From Formosa agariphila KMM 3901 (GTDB taxonomy: Bacteria > Bacteroidota > Bacteroidia > Flavobacteriales > Flavobacteriaceae): a stretch of DNA of 64,000 bases. A model generated the notes under the pieces. The model was not told the DNA's origin. It made no database searches and saw only the letters and a program-made list of their open reading frames with translations. Made by a program: the position numbers and the translations under genes. The stretch's first letter is position 1. Each line of letters begins with the position of its first letter. Shown piece by piece: positions 27,155 through 36,619 of this stretch. Where the stretch lies: contig NZ_HG315671.1 of the NCBI RefSeq assembly GCF_000723205.1, positions 3,546,001 to 3,610,000 of the forward strand. Direction: 5' to 3'.

Positions 27155-27691
27155 TTATAAATCTGAGCACAAAGATAACAACTTCTGCATCGTTTTAAAA
27201 TTTCTTGTGGTTGCCGAGACTTTTAATTTCCTTTCAAAAAAATTGTTATTGCATTTTGCTTTTCCATAACCGTGTTCCGAATAGAAATACACACAAGAAT
27301 CGGTAATGACAAACGTTTCATTTACAACTGTTTCTTTAGAAACAGATTCAACAGCATCAGATTTTGGAATCTCTGCTAAAAGCGTAAAATAACTGTTTGA
27401 TTTTTGTACTTCTGAAAACGGATTAGAATCAAAAATCTCTTGAAATTGCAATTGACTTTTAACTAAAACAGGCACTTCAAATCCGAAGACATTTAAAATG
27501 GATTCTGAAATTTGATTTTCTAATATTAATACATGTTCTTCTGAAGATTGAAACACCACATTCCCACTTTGTATATAGGTTTTTACATTTTCGAAACCTA
27601 AATCAGACATTAGCGTTCGTAAATCTGCCATCGGTACTTTTTTCTGTCCCGACACATTTATTCCACGTAATAATGCAATGTATGTTGTCAT
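27155..27691 (-). CDS. DUF1697 family protein
   Basis: 178 residues, soluble. Starts TYIALLRGINVSGQKKVPMADLR, the signature of DUF1697, followed by VKTYIQSGNVVF. The C-terminal NNNFFERKLKVSATTRNF is also conserved in the family. The function of DUF1697 is not known. It overlaps the flavoprotein gene by four bases and is five bases from mvaD, so it is co-transcribed with both. Confidence 0.88.
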   Translation of the reverse strand: MTTYIALLRGINVSGQKKVPMADLRTLMSDLGFENVKTYIQSGNVVFQSSEEHVLILENQISESILNVFGFEVPVLVKSQLQFQEIFDSNPFSEVQKSNSYFTLLAEIPKSDAVESVSKETVVNETFVITDSCVYFYSEHGYGKAKCNNNFFERKLKVSATTRNFKTMQKLLSLCSDL

Positions 27692-28920
27692 GCCTTACTA
27701 GAAATTGCTTTAGACACAATGTAAGCACCTGTCCATGCGTTTTGGAAATTAAAACCACCTGTAACGGCATCTATATTAATAACTTCTCCCGCCAGATACA
27801 GATTTTTATGCAGTTTACTTTCGAAAGTTTTAAAATTGATTTCTTTTAAATCGACTCCTCCAGCGGTTACAAATTCTTCTTTAAACGTACTTTTACCATC
27901 TACTTTAAAAACAGCTTGCGTTAACTGTCCGGCTAAACCCTCTAACTGATTTTTATTAATATCGCCCCAACGGCTATCTTCTGTCATTTCTGAAGCCAAA
28001 ACCAATTGTTGCCACAAACGTTTAGGTAAATCGAATTGCGAGAATTTAAACACCGTTTTCTTAGCCGAGTCTAATTTTACTTGTTTAAGTTGCTCTAAAA
28101 TAGCTGCTGTAGATTGTTTTACAAAATTAACTTCAACCTCAAATTTATAATCCCGTTTTGCTAATTCTAATGCTCCAAAAGCCGACAATTTTAAAATTGC
28201 TGGCGCACTCAAACCCCAATGCGTGACTAACAAAGGTCCTTCGGAATATAAATCTGTCCCAAGCACGTTAACCTCAACATTTTGAGCTACAACACCAGGA
28301 ATATCTTTTAAACGATTATCTTTTATATTAAAGGTAAATAAGGACGGTACAGGTTGCGAAATGCTATGCCCTAAACCTTCTAACAATTTCCATATTTTAG
28401 GACTACTTCCAGTAGCTATAAGAAGGCTATCGGAAGTAAAACATTCATGATTAGTTTGTACTTCCCATTTATCATCAACATTAGCAATTGAATTCACACC
28501 ATGACCAGTTAAAGTCTCTACACCGTGTTTTTTAGCTTCAAAAAGGAAACAGTCAATTATAGTTTGCGACGAATCTGAAACAGGAAACATCCGTCCATCG
28601 TCTTCAATTTTTAAGGAAACACCACGCTCTTCAAACCAAGCCATGGTATCTCCCGTCATAAACTGATGAAATGGACCCAACAATTCTTTTTCGCCTCTTG
28701 GGTAATATTTTACTAATTCTTGAGGTATAAATTCGGCATGCGTTACATTGCAACGTCCGCCACCAGATACTTTGACTTTTCCAAGCACCTCTTTTCCACG
28801 TTCTAAAATAGTAACTTTTAAATGCGGATTTTGTTCAGCTATATTAATGGCTGCAAAAAAACCTGCTGCACCTCCACCAATGACTAATACATCCTTCTTT
28901 TCTTTTAAGATAGAGGTCAT
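27688..28920 (-). CDS. HI0933/YhiN-family FAD-dependent oxidoreductase
   Basis: 410 residues. N-terminal Rossmann motif GGGAAGFFAA, then the family signature SGGGRCNVTH, and a C-terminal VTGGFNFQNAWTGAY that closes the FAD site. Members are soluble flavoproteins of poorly defined role, often annotated aminoacetone oxidase family. It is the first gene of the run down to mvaD and overlaps the DUF1697 gene by four bases. Confidence 0.9.
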   Translation of the reverse strand: MTSILKEKKDVLVIGGGAAGFFAAINIAEQNPHLKVTILERGKEVLGKVKVSGGGRCNVTHAEFIPQELVKYYPRGEKELLGPFHQFMTGDTMAWFEERGVSLKIEDDGRMFPVSDSSQTIIDCFLFEAKKHGVETLTGHGVNSIANVDDKWEVQTNHECFTSDSLLIATGSSPKIWKLLEGLGHSISQPVPSLFTFNIKDNRLKDIPGVVAQNVEVNVLGTDLYSEGPLLVTHWGLSAPAILKLSAFGALELAKRDYKFEVEVNFVKQSTAAILEQLKQVKLDSAKKTVFKFSQFDLPKRLWQQLVLASEMTEDSRWGDINKNQLEGLAGQLTQAVFKVDGKSTFKEEFVTAGGVDLKEINFKTFESKLHKNLYLAGEVINIDAVTGGFNFQNAWTGAYIVSKAISSKA

Positions 28921-29003
28921 TTATTTTATTATTTGCTGTAAATATATAAATAATAAAAAAAGGAATAATTAGGTATAAGGTCGTGCTTTTAAATAATCCT
29001 AAA

Positions 29004-29102
29004 TTAGAACTGCATATCGCTAAGTACTAATACAAGTATTGTTAATCCAATGGCTAAAATTATGCCTACTCGAATCGCTCTAAGTGAAATTTTAATCTCC
29101 AT
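29004..29102 (-). CDS. Possible 32-residue single-span membrane peptide
   Basis: A short frame starts MEIKISLRAIRVGIILAIGL, continues as a hydrophobic helix and ends VLVLSDMQF before TAA at 29006-29004. The layout (basic, amphipathic start and one helix of about 19 residues) is that of small bacterial membrane proteins. No promoter consensus is evident; an imperfect hairpin (29131-29157) lies 29 bases upstream of its ATG. The only coding candidate in the 578-base gap 28921-29498. Confidence 0.45.
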   Translation of the reverse strand: MEIKISLRAIRVGIILAIGLTILVLVLSDMQF

Positions 29103-29498
29103 AGTTGAAAGTTTTAAATGTTATACGAATACTTCCAGAATTTTCATTTCAGGAAGTTTATTTACGAAATAACACAACGTAGGAGTCTATGTAGACGCAA
29201 TTAACTAATTACTAGGGGGATTCTAATTTAGCAAATTATAAGTTTATTTAAAAACTTTAAAGGCCTGATATCCCTTATATTCTACAAGATGTTAAATTAT
29301 TAGGCATAATACATCACAAAAGCATTTAATTTATGAAAGTTATGTGCATAACACCCAGAATCATCAACTTTTCACTCCTTAAAAGAGCTGTATAATGTTC
29401 CTAAAATGCAACTTTTTATCAGTAGATTTTCATTTATCAATAGTAATTAAAATAGAAAATAGCCATCCTACTATTTACTAATATCTTATGATTTTATG
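29103..29498. other. Intergenic stretch without a recognised gene
   Basis: AT-rich. It holds the hairpin ACTTCCaGAA...TTCaGGAAGT (29131-29157) and a short GTCTA-N2-TAGAC repeat near 29190. No open frame or RNA gene that I can support. Confidence 0.6.
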
Positions 29499-30188
29499 TC
29501 ACACCAAATCCGGATTATCAGAAATAATGGCATTTACACCATAATCTTTCATTCTAATTATAGTCGCTTTATCGTTAACCGTCCACACATTCACATCGTA
29601 GCCTTTGCTTTGGGCAAGTTTTACATTGTCGCGTGTTACAATTGCAGAACCTGGATGAATGGCTTTAGCCTGTACAATTTCAGCAAACTCTATCGCTTCA
29701 ACCATATTTGCTTTTGTTAAAACACCCAACGGAATATTTTTATCGATATTAAAAACAGCTTCTATTTCGTGATGCTGAAAACTAGACACTAAAAAATCTG
29801 AATATTGCCAACCGTAATCTTTAATATAATTCTGAATAGTTTTACAAGTTGCTTCTGCTGTAGATTTTCCTTTTAATTCTATATTCAGAATACATTGTCT
29901 ATCTATCAAATCTAAAACCTCATCTAAGGTCGGAATAGAAAACTGCCCGTCAACTTTTAACTTTTTCAATTCGGCAAGGGATTGTTTAGCCAATTCACCT
30001 TCACCATTAGTCATGCGGTCTAAAGTAAAATCATGAAACACTACCAATTCTCCGGTTGCACAACAATGCACATCGATTTCGATGCCGTCTACATTAAAAT
30101 CTAATGCTTTCTGAATCGATTCTAAAGTATTTTCTGCGATATAGGCTTTGGCACCACGATGTCCCATAACTAAACAATTGGGTTTCAT
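29499..30188 (-). CDS. glpQ: Glycerophosphodiester phosphodiesterase
   Basis: 229 residues of the GDPD TIM barrel without a signal peptide, so cytoplasmic. The metal and catalytic residues are visible: GHRGAK, ENTLES, GIEIDVH and VVFHDFTLDR, with NIELKG later. It hydrolyses glycerophosphodiesters to glycerol 3-phosphate and an alcohol. It follows tesB by only three bases, so lipid turnover is a plausible shared theme. The gene symbol is by family only. Confidence 0.9.
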   Translation of the reverse strand: MKPNCLVMGHRGAKAYIAENTLESIQKALDFNVDGIEIDVHCCATGELVVFHDFTLDRMTNGEGELAKQSLAELKKLKVDGQFSIPTLDEVLDLIDRQCILNIELKGKSTAEATCKTIQNYIKDYGWQYSDFLVSSFQHHEIEAVFNIDKNIPLGVLTKANMVEAIEFAEIVQAKAIHPGSAIVTRDNVKLAQSKGYDVNVWTVNDKATIIRMKDYGVNAIISDNPDLV

Positions 30189-30191
30189 TTA

Positions 30192-31067
30192 TTATTCCGT
30201 TTTTTTAACCATTGGTCGCATTAAACCTTCTTGTGCCACGCAGGCAATTAGTTTACCATCTCTAGAAAAAATATTTCCTTTTGCAAAACCACGAGCACTA
30301 GACGCATTTGGTGTTTCTATAGAATACAACATCCAATCGTCATAATCGAAATCTCTAAAAAACCACATCGAATGATCTAAACTTGCCATTTGGGTATTTC
30401 CAAAATGCGCTTTACTAGCGTGTGGTAACAAGGCAGCTGCCAATATATTATAATCTGATATGTACGTTAAAATTTGTTGTTTTGTTGCTAAATCAGCATT
30501 TAGAAGTGGTGTTTTAAGCTTAAACCAGATGTTAGAATACGGTGGTAAATTTTCTTGCTTTAACGGATTTACAACTTCAACAGGTTTAAATTCTATAGGA
30601 CGTTCTATTTCTAAAAAGTGCTTAGTAATTTTTGGCAACACACTACCAAATTGCTGTAACATTTCTGTCCAACTTAATAAGTCTTCAGGCTGTTTTAAAC
30701 TGGTATTCATTTCTATTTGATGGTCGTGTCCAGACTCTTCTTTATGAAAAGATGCTGCTAAAATAAAAATAGCTTTACCGTTCTGACTTGCTAAAACACG
30801 ACGTGTAGAAAAGCTACCACCATCGCGCACTTCATTCACACTAAAATCTATCGGAACATTTAAATCTCCTGCTTCTAGAAAATACGCATGAAGCGAATGT
30901 AATATACGCTGATTCGTTATTGTTTTATAAGCCGCATTTACAGCTTGTGCCAAAACTTGACCTCCAAAAACGTGTGGACTTCCAATGGTCTTACTAACAC
31001 CTTGAAAATTTCCGGCATCTATAGTTTTTAATTCTAAAAGGTCTAATAACTCGTTTGAAGATTTCAT
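30192..31067 (-). CDS. tesB: Acyl-CoA thioesterase II
   Basis: 291 residues with two hot-dog domains. The family signatures are RILHSLHAYFLEAGD in the first half and ASLDHSMWFFRDFDYDDW, then GNIFSRDGKLIACVAQEGL, in the second; the last two supply the Asp and Gln of the TesB active site. It hydrolyses medium and long acyl-CoAs. First gene of a two-gene unit with the phosphodiesterase. Confidence 0.93.
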   Translation of the reverse strand: MKSSNELLDLLELKTIDAGNFQGVSKTIGSPHVFGGQVLAQAVNAAYKTITNQRILHSLHAYFLEAGDLNVPIDFSVNEVRDGGSFSTRRVLASQNGKAIFILAASFHKEESGHDHQIEMNTSLKQPEDLLSWTEMLQQFGSVLPKITKHFLEIERPIEFKPVEVVNPLKQENLPPYSNIWFKLKTPLLNADLATKQQILTYISDYNILAAALLPHASKAHFGNTQMASLDHSMWFFRDFDYDDWMLYSIETPNASSARGFAKGNIFSRDGKLIACVAQEGLMRPMVKKTE

Positions 31068-31088
31068 TTAAATGGGGTTTAAGAATTT

Positions 31089-31096
31089 CAAAATTA
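31089..31096 (-). promoter_or_regulatory. -7 element before tesB
   Basis: Minus strand TAATTTTG, a full TAnnTTTG match, 21 bases before the tesB start. No clear -33 element. Confidence 0.4.
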
Positions 31097-31201
31097 TTAA
31101 AATGATTTTTGAAAGCACCACTTTAATCTGTTTTTATGATAATTGACCTGTATTTAGAAGCCATTATAAAATTCCGTATGTAGATAATTGAATAAACAAA
31201 A

Positions 31202-31239
31202 AAAGCCAAATCATGTAAATTAATACACAATTTGGCTTT
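31202..31239 (-). terminator. Terminator after the hemerythrin-like gene
   Basis: 10-bp perfect inverted repeat (AAAGCCAAAT / ATTTGGCTTT) with an 18-base loop; on the minus strand it is followed by a run of T. Confidence 0.75.
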
Positions 31240-31266
31240 AGAATAAGCTACTAACCAACCTGAAAA

Positions 31267-31701
31267 TCACCTATTCTTTTTCATATATGTTTCATATTTA
31301 GAAGCTAATTCTGTTTTTTGTTTTTCCGACAAGGTTTTACCTGCCAATTGAAAAAACGTATGTTCTTCGTCCTCTAAATGATGTTCTACTTTATGTTTTA
31401 ATTTTTTAGCTATTTTAAGCCAAGCCGACGAATCGTATTCTGTGTCTTCAAGTTCCTCGATTAACTCATCGATTTCATGATGTTCAGCAATTCCATGTCT
31501 AGAATGTTCTTGCATCATATCTGTAGAAATTAAAGGCTTATAAAAGTGGCGTTCTTCTGCATTTGCATGAATTTCTAATTCTTTTCTCACCGCTTTAAAC
31601 AATTCATCTCTATTTTTAGTATCACCCGAAGACTGCACTAATTTATCGAGTAAATCGCGTTGAATATCATGATCGTGACGTATGGCTTCAAAAATAGTCA
31701 T
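31267..31701 (-). CDS. Hemerythrin HHE cation-binding domain protein
   Basis: 144 residues, a four-helix bundle. Metal-binding His/Glu residues appear in the order HDHD, HANAEERHFY, HHEIDELIEE and HHLEDEEHTFF, the two-HHE pattern of bacterial hemerythrins. Likely binds a di-iron site and senses or handles oxygen, NO or oxidative stress. Its upstream neighbour encodes a YtxH stress-type protein, 27 bases away, so both may form a stress operon. Confidence 0.88.
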   Translation of the reverse strand: MTIFEAIRHDHDIQRDLLDKLVQSSGDTKNRDELFKAVRKELEIHANAEERHFYKPLISTDMMQEHSRHGIAEHHEIDELIEELEDTEYDSSAWLKIAKKLKHKVEHHLEDEEHTFFQLAGKTLSEKQKTELASKYETYMKKNR

Positions 31702-31728
31702 AATTAAAAGTTTTATAGATTCCTTATT

Positions 31729-32094
31729 TTATACTGAAGCTGTTTTGGTAGAACCATTTGTCTGAGCTTCTTTTCTAAAATGTCTATTCTTGGTTTTTAA
31801 CACCTCTAGTTTTTTTTCTAGAGCCGAAATAACTTCATCAGACTTATAAGATGTATCTGTTGCTAAGCTTTCTAATTGCTCTTCAATTGTTGCCTTTTTT
31901 ACATTTACCTTTTTAGCCACTGTATCGGCTAAATCTGAAGCTTGGTCTGCAAGTTTGTTTTTTCTTAACTCCGCTTCTTTTGCAAGCATATCTCTAGTCT
32001 TGCTTCCTTTATCTGGTGCAAACAATATTCCCATTGCTGCTCCTAAAGCGGTTCCTGCTATAATTCCTAAAAATGTATTTCCTGACTTGTTCAT
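31729..32094 (-). CDS. YtxH domain protein (general-stress type)
   Basis: About 121 residues from the start at 32094 (MNKSGNTFLGIIAGTALGAA). An in-frame ATG at 32154 would add 20 residues, but it lies upstream of a good promoter match, so I reject it. One membrane-like glycine-rich helix is followed by FAPDKGSKTRDML, the YtxH signature, and a long amphipathic helix of apolipoprotein type. Probably membrane-associated stress protein. Confidence 0.8.
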   Translation of the reverse strand: MNKSGNTFLGIIAGTALGAAMGILFAPDKGSKTRDMLAKEAELRKNKLADQASDLADTVAKKVNVKKATIEEQLESLATDTSYKSDEVISALEKKLEVLKTKNRHFRKEAQTNGSTKTASV

Positions 32095-32126
32095 AGTATT
32101 GTTTGATTTAATGATTAATAATACTA

Positions 32127-32155
32127 CAAAGTTAGAAGAGAAGACGGCGGCCAAT
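32127..32155 (-). promoter_or_regulatory. Promoter of the ytxH-hemerythrin unit
   Basis: Minus strand ATTG (32155-32152), 17-base spacer, TAACTTTG (32134-32127). The -7 is a full match, the -33 three of four. It decides the start at 32094. Confidence 0.55.
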
Positions 32156-32201
32156 TGACTCTATTAATTTAAAAATTGACCGTATAACAAATCCTGTAAA
32201 A

Positions 32202-33158
32202 TTAACGCCAATCTAAGGCGCTTCTTTCTGTCCAATACGCCTTGGGTTGACTCGCAAATATTTGTAGTTGATGCATGTCTTCTGAAGACAATTGAAACGA
32301 TAATGCTTTTAAGTTATGTTGTAATTGACCACTGGTTAAAGCACCACTTAATACCACATCTGGCGCTAGACTATCTATAATGAACCGTATTGCTATAGCA
32401 TCTACTCCTACATTATATTGTTTAGAAAGTATATTAAAGTAGTTGTAAGCTTTTTCGTAATGCTTAAAGTTTTCGTTCGGAAAAACCCGACCATTCGCCA
32501 AAGCTTCTTTAATGATTACAGTTTTATTTTCGCTTAATATACGTTTTAAGAGTTTATATGTAGATTGTTCAAAAATATTATAGGTGACTTGAAAGCTTGT
32601 AAATAAATCTTCATTATCTATTTTAATACTCAAAGCCGTCTCGATAATTTCATTCTGATTAACACCACTGCTACTAATCCCTATTTGTACACCTGTTTCT
32701 TTTTTTATGCTATGTAATTCTTGAAGTGCTTCGGTATTCGTAAAAATACCGCTATCCAAAGTTGCAGAATGCACCTGATAGATTTTTAATTCTGGTAATA
32801 ACGCTTTTGAGATTTGCCACTGTTCCTTAAGTTTATCGAAGGAATGCTCTTTTACTTCGTGTTTTCCCGCATAACCCAACTCCCAATTTGCCATATAAGT
32901 ATATCCCCATTTGGTACTTAATGTAACATCTTTATAATTTCGGAGTTTATGCCAATCTATTAAAAACTGTTCGCCTTTTCCATAAGATGGTGCAGTGTCA
33001 AAATAACGCACACCAAAACGATAAGCATCATCTAAAACATCCATAGCATTGTTTTTAAACGCCGTTTCAGATTGCTGAATTTCTTCTTTCTTAATGTTGA
33101 TATATTCTGGACGACCAATGGCAGCAAGACCTAATCCGATTTGGGTATGTTTTGGCAT
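32202..33158 (-). CDS. Aldo/keto reductase
   Basis: 318 residues of the AKR TIM barrel. The catalytic tetrad can be read as Asp in VRYFDTAPSYGKGE, Tyr in the same segment, Lys in LSTKWGYT and His in KIYQVHSA. NADPH-dependent reduction of carbonyls; substrate unknown. The closest-looking group is the L-galactose dehydrogenase/D-threo-aldose type. It lies 75 bases after egtD and may be the last gene of the redox run. Confidence 0.88.
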   Translation of the reverse strand: MPKHTQIGLGLAAIGRPEYINIKKEEIQQSETAFKNNAMDVLDDAYRFGVRYFDTAPSYGKGEQFLIDWHKLRNYKDVTLSTKWGYTYMANWELGYAGKHEVKEHSFDKLKEQWQISKALLPELKIYQVHSATLDSGIFTNTEALQELHSIKKETGVQIGISSSGVNQNEIIETALSIKIDNEDLFTSFQVTYNIFEQSTYKLLKRILSENKTVIIKEALANGRVFPNENFKHYEKAYNYFNILSKQYNVGVDAIAIRFIIDSLAPDVVLSGALTSGQLQHNLKALSFQLSSEDMHQLQIFASQPKAYWTERSALDWR

Positions 33159-33233
33159 AACGATTTGTAATTTACCCCGAAGTTAATAAACATTCTACAG
33201 AATACAGAACGCTTTTCTTGCTAAAGTCCTAAA

Positions 33234-34172
33234 CTATTTCTCCCAAAGACTATCTGTAAAATAGTGCTTGCAGTCTAAAAAATGAGTATCTGTTTTAAAA
33301 CCGACACTAGATGCTAAGTCTTCAATTTCGGTTAAAGCATATTTTTTTGAGAGCTCGGTCCAAATCAATTCATTTTGCTTAAACGTAATGGTTTCATCTA
33401 TAGTTTTAAGATACACAGTCTGTGCTTTTAAACTTACTAAATAACTTTTTACATGCCCTGTAATTGGGTCGTAATGGCAATAAAAATCGAAATCGTCTAG
33501 CTTAAAATCGGCATCAAATTCTCGATTCATTCGCGTTAATAAATTCAAATTAAAACGTTTGGTAATACCATAATCATCGTAATAAGCTTTATTAATCGTA
33601 ACCGGATTTTTCTTTAAATCGAAACCTATTAAAAGTTTATCTCCCGGGTTCATATTTTTATAAAATAACTGTAATAAATCTAAGGCATCTTTTTTCAGAT
33701 AATTCCCAATATTACTTCCTAAAAACAGCAATAAATTTGGAACAGTTTCTGCCGACATTTTCTTAAGAATTTCAAAATAATCGCCTACTTGAGGTTTAAC
33801 TTCTAATTCAGGCAAACGTTCCTTTAATTTTGAAGTTAGCATTGTTATTGCCTCTTGAGAAATATCGATTGGCACATAATTAAAGTGAATTTCTTTAGAC
33901 ACCAAATATTCTAATAACTTAAAGGTTTTAAAACCATCTCCAGCACCAAGTTCAATTATATTGAAGGGTTCCGAAAACTGCAAAGCCTTATGAATTTGAG
34001 CCGCCTGAAGCGATAAAATTTCAAACTCACTATCGGTTAAATAGTAATCTTGTAGTTGCATAATTTCTTGAAAAATGCGACTTCCAATATCATCGTAAAA
34101 AAACTTTGATGAAATATGTTTTTGTTCCGCTTTTAAGCCTTGAATAATTTCGGGTATAACTGTAGTTTCCAT
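33234..34172 (-). CDS. egtD: L-histidine N-alpha-methyltransferase
   Basis: 312 residues, the EgtD length. SSKFFYDDIGSRIFQEIMQL at the N-terminus and FNIIELGAGDGFKTFKLL, the SAM-binding motif, are typical. LLLFLGSNIGNY follows, another EgtD/DUF2260-type signature. It makes hercynine (trimethylhistidine) from histidine with three SAM. The gene begins one base after the egtB stop, so the two steps of ergothioneine synthesis are coupled. Confidence 0.92.
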   Translation of the reverse strand: METTVIPEIIQGLKAEQKHISSKFFYDDIGSRIFQEIMQLQDYYLTDSEFEILSLQAAQIHKALQFSEPFNIIELGAGDGFKTFKLLEYLVSKEIHFNYVPIDISQEAITMLTSKLKERLPELEVKPQVGDYFEILKKMSAETVPNLLLFLGSNIGNYLKKDALDLLQLFYKNMNPGDKLLIGFDLKKNPVTINKAYYDDYGITKRFNLNLLTRMNREFDADFKLDDFDFYCHYDPITGHVKSYLVSLKAQTVYLKTIDETITFKQNELIWTELSKKYALTEIEDLASSVGFKTDTHFLDCKHYFTDSLWEK

Positions 34173-34173
34173 A

Positions 34174-35319
34174 TTATTTTACTAATCTAATTCCTGAAAA
34201 TTGCCATCTCATTTGCGGATGGAAAAAATTACGATATGTCGAGCGACTATGATTTTTAACTGTAGCAACAGAGGCACCACGAAGCACCATCTGATTAATC
34301 ATAAACTTACCATTGTATTCCCCTAACGCACCTTCTGCTTTTGTAAAATTAGGATAAGGTAAATACGCACTATTTGTCCATTCCCATAGTGCTCCCCAAT
34401 TTAATTGTTTAGACGCTACTTCCCATTCAAACTCGGTAGGTAAACGCATGCCTTTCCATTCGGCAAAAGCAAAAGCTTCGTAAAAACTAATGTGCATAAC
34501 GGGCTCGTTAACTGCTACAGGCTTGAATCCGTCTAAGGTGTAATGGTGCCAAACACCATCTACTTTATGCCAATATAATGGGGCAACAATCTGTTCTGTT
34601 TGTATAAAATCCCAACCTTCGGCATGCCATAAATTAAAATCCTGATAACCACCTGCTTCTATAAACTCAATGTATTCAGAATTCTTTACCAAGCTTGTAG
34701 AAATTTCAAATGTTTGTAAAAACACTTGATGTACGCCTTGCTCATTATCGTAACAAAACGAATCGTTATCATGCCCGATAGTATACAATCCTTCTGCTAT
34801 GGTAACCGTATTAGAAGCACCTATATCTAAAGGAAGTTCAACTTGATTTGAGATGGCAGGAAAAGTAGGTTGATTTCCTAATATATATTTTATATCGTAA
34901 TAAAAAAGTTCTTGATGTTGTTGCTCATGATTAATACCAAGTTTTATTGTAGTTCTTACAGTAGCGTTTAGTTCTGAATTAAAAAATTCCAGCATGTGTT
35001 TATCCACATAATCACGATAAGCAAAGACGTCTTCAACACTCGGACGCGTCATTAATCCGCGATTTGGGCGTAAGACTCTTTTACCTGCATTATTGTAATA
35101 GCTATTAAACAAATAGGCAAAATCATCATTGTAAACCTGATAATCTTCAACATATGTACTCAATATAAATTGTTCGAAAAACCATGTGGAATGTGCCAAA
35201 TGCCACTTTGGAGGCGAGACAAAAACAGCTGGTTGAACGGAATAATCTTCAATCTGTAAAGGTTCACAAATTGTTTTAAAACGCTTTCGCGTAGTTATGT
35301 AGTTTTCTTTTAAAGACAT
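34174..35319 (-). CDS. egtB: Ergothioneine-type sulfoxide synthase (EgtB)
   Basis: 381 residues: DinB-like N-terminal domain with the iron ligands H43 (HLAH) and the HX3HXE motif H131-E-Q-Q-H135-Q-E137, then a formylglycine-generating-enzyme-like C-terminal domain ending HSRSTYRNFFHP...FSGIRLVK. It joins hercynine to a cysteine thiol with O2. EgtB forms using gamma-Glu-Cys need EgtA and EgtC, which are not here; direct use of cysteine is therefore possible. No C-S lyase (EgtE) gene is in the window. Shorter than mycobacterial EgtB (about 430). Confidence 0.9.
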   Translation of the reverse strand: MSLKENYITTRKRFKTICEPLQIEDYSVQPAVFVSPPKWHLAHSTWFFEQFILSTYVEDYQVYNDDFAYLFNSYYNNAGKRVLRPNRGLMTRPSVEDVFAYRDYVDKHMLEFFNSELNATVRTTIKLGINHEQQHQELFYYDIKYILGNQPTFPAISNQVELPLDIGASNTVTIAEGLYTIGHDNDSFCYDNEQGVHQVFLQTFEISTSLVKNSEYIEFIEAGGYQDFNLWHAEGWDFIQTEQIVAPLYWHKVDGVWHHYTLDGFKPVAVNEPVMHISFYEAFAFAEWKGMRLPTEFEWEVASKQLNWGALWEWTNSAYLPYPNFTKAEGALGEYNGKFMINQMVLRGASVATVKNHSRSTYRNFFHPQMRWQFSGIRLVK

Positions 35320-35390
35320 ATTCAGGTTAATAATGGTAAATATCTGTATTAGCCCGCAGTCTTACGGACTCTATCACATAAAAAAGGTGC

Positions 35391-36608
35391 TTATTCGATA
35401 ACCGTTTCAATAATGGTATCGGTAACTAGTGTTTTATGCACTGGACATTTAGATGCAATTTCTTTTAAACGCGTCTTCTGTTTATCGTCTAAATTCCCAA
35501 CAAACTTTAATGTCTTCTTTAAATAATCTATTTGTCCAGACGTAGAAATTTCAGTTTGCAAATCGTCGCTATGTTTTTTAGAATAGGTTATATATACAAA
35601 GACTTCTTGCAAATCCCATTTTTTACGTTCGGCATATAATTTTAAAGTCATAGCTGTACAAGAAGCCAAAGCTGAATTTAAAAACTCGTATGGTGACGGA
35701 CCAAAATCATCGCCGCCAATTTTCTTGGGTTCATCTGCGACAAAACTGTGCGTTTTGGTCTGAATATTAGTTGTAAAATTATCTTCTACAAGGTTTAAAT
35801 GCGCAACTAATTGCTCGCCTTGAGTATCTAAAATTTCAATTTCTTGCTCATCGAAATAACGTTGTACCCACGTTCCAATAAGGTGCCCTACATACAAACT
35901 ATCACGTTCTTCTGTTAATAAATGGTTCGCTTGATCTAAACCAATAAAACTTTTAGGGTGATGAGCGTTCTTATACAATTCTTCGGCATTTTCTATACCA
36001 ACAACATCATCAAAAGGTGCATGCATAATAAGAATTGGCTTTCTTAGCTCTTTTGTGATTTTTGGTAAATTTAATTTTTCAAAATCTTCAACAAATTCCT
36101 TATCTATTTTAAATGGTCGGCCACCAATATTAACTTCAACTTCTCCTTTTTCTTCAACATCTGAAACGCCATGAGAAAACAAATGGGTTACATGATTTAT
36201 AGTTGATGGCGCTCCAATGGCAGCCACAGCTTTTACAGATTCTAATTTAGAAGCCGCAACAATTACTGCTGCTCCACCTAAAGAATGGCCCACCAATAAC
36301 GATGGTGCTTTATAATGTTGTTCTAAATAATTACTAACATCTAAAAGATCTGAGATGTTTGCAGAAAAGTGACTGTCGGAAAACAGCCCTTCACTACGTC
36401 CTAAACCTGTAAAATCAAATCGTAGCACACCAAAATTATGGTTAGTTAACGACCTACTAATATTTCGTACAGCAGAAAACGAACTACTACAAGTAAAACA
36501 ATGCGCAAATACTGCAAAATTTTGGGGTTTACCATTTGCAGGCAATTCTAAATAGGCTTGAAGTTTTACACCTTTACTATTTATAATCTCTAATTTCTGA
36601 GTGTTCAT
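35391..36608 (-). CDS. Alpha/beta hydrolase fused to an OsmC domain
   Basis: 405 residues. Residues 1-255 are an alpha/beta hydrolase with VGHSLGG (nucleophile Ser), AHCFTCSS near the oxyanion hole and a late His in DQANHLL. Residues 270-405 are an OsmC/Ohr domain with the two redox cysteines, in [10 protein letters not shown] and SKCPVHKTL. The OsmC family reduces organic hydroperoxides; the hydrolase could release or take fatty acyl groups. The fusion is known from other bacteria. It sits between the MsrA-like gene and egtB, 11 and 71 bases away. Confidence 0.9.
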   Translation of the reverse strand: MNTQKLEIINSKGVKLQAYLELPANGKPQNFAVFAHCFTCSSSFSAVRNISRSLTNHNFGVLRFDFTGLGRSEGLFSDSHFSANISDLLDVSNYLEQHYKAPSLLVGHSLGGAAVIVAASKLESVKAVAAIGAPSTINHVTHLFSHGVSDVEEKGEVEVNIGGRPFKIDKEFVEDFEKLNLPKITKELRKPILIMHAPFDDVVGIENAEELYKNAHHPKSFIGLDQANHLLTEERDSLYVGHLIGTWVQRYFDEQEIEILDTQGEQLVAHLNLVEDNFTTNIQTKTHSFVADEPKKIGGDDFGPSPYEFLNSALASCTAMTLKLYAERKKWDLQEVFVYITYSKKHSDDLQTEISTSGQIDYLKKTLKFVGNLDDKQKTRLKEIASKCPVHKTLVTDTIIETVIE

Positions 36609-36619
36609 AAGGTTTCTTT

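Noticed and set aside
29131-29157. Hairpin ACTTCCaGAA / TTCaGGAAGT as a terminator
   Set aside because: It has a central mismatch and no T-tract, and is not placed after a gene on either strand; kept only as a note in the gap entry.
32095-32154. Upstream ATG for the YtxH protein
   Set aside because: It would start within or before the promoter at 32127-32155; the YtxH N-terminus begins at 32094.
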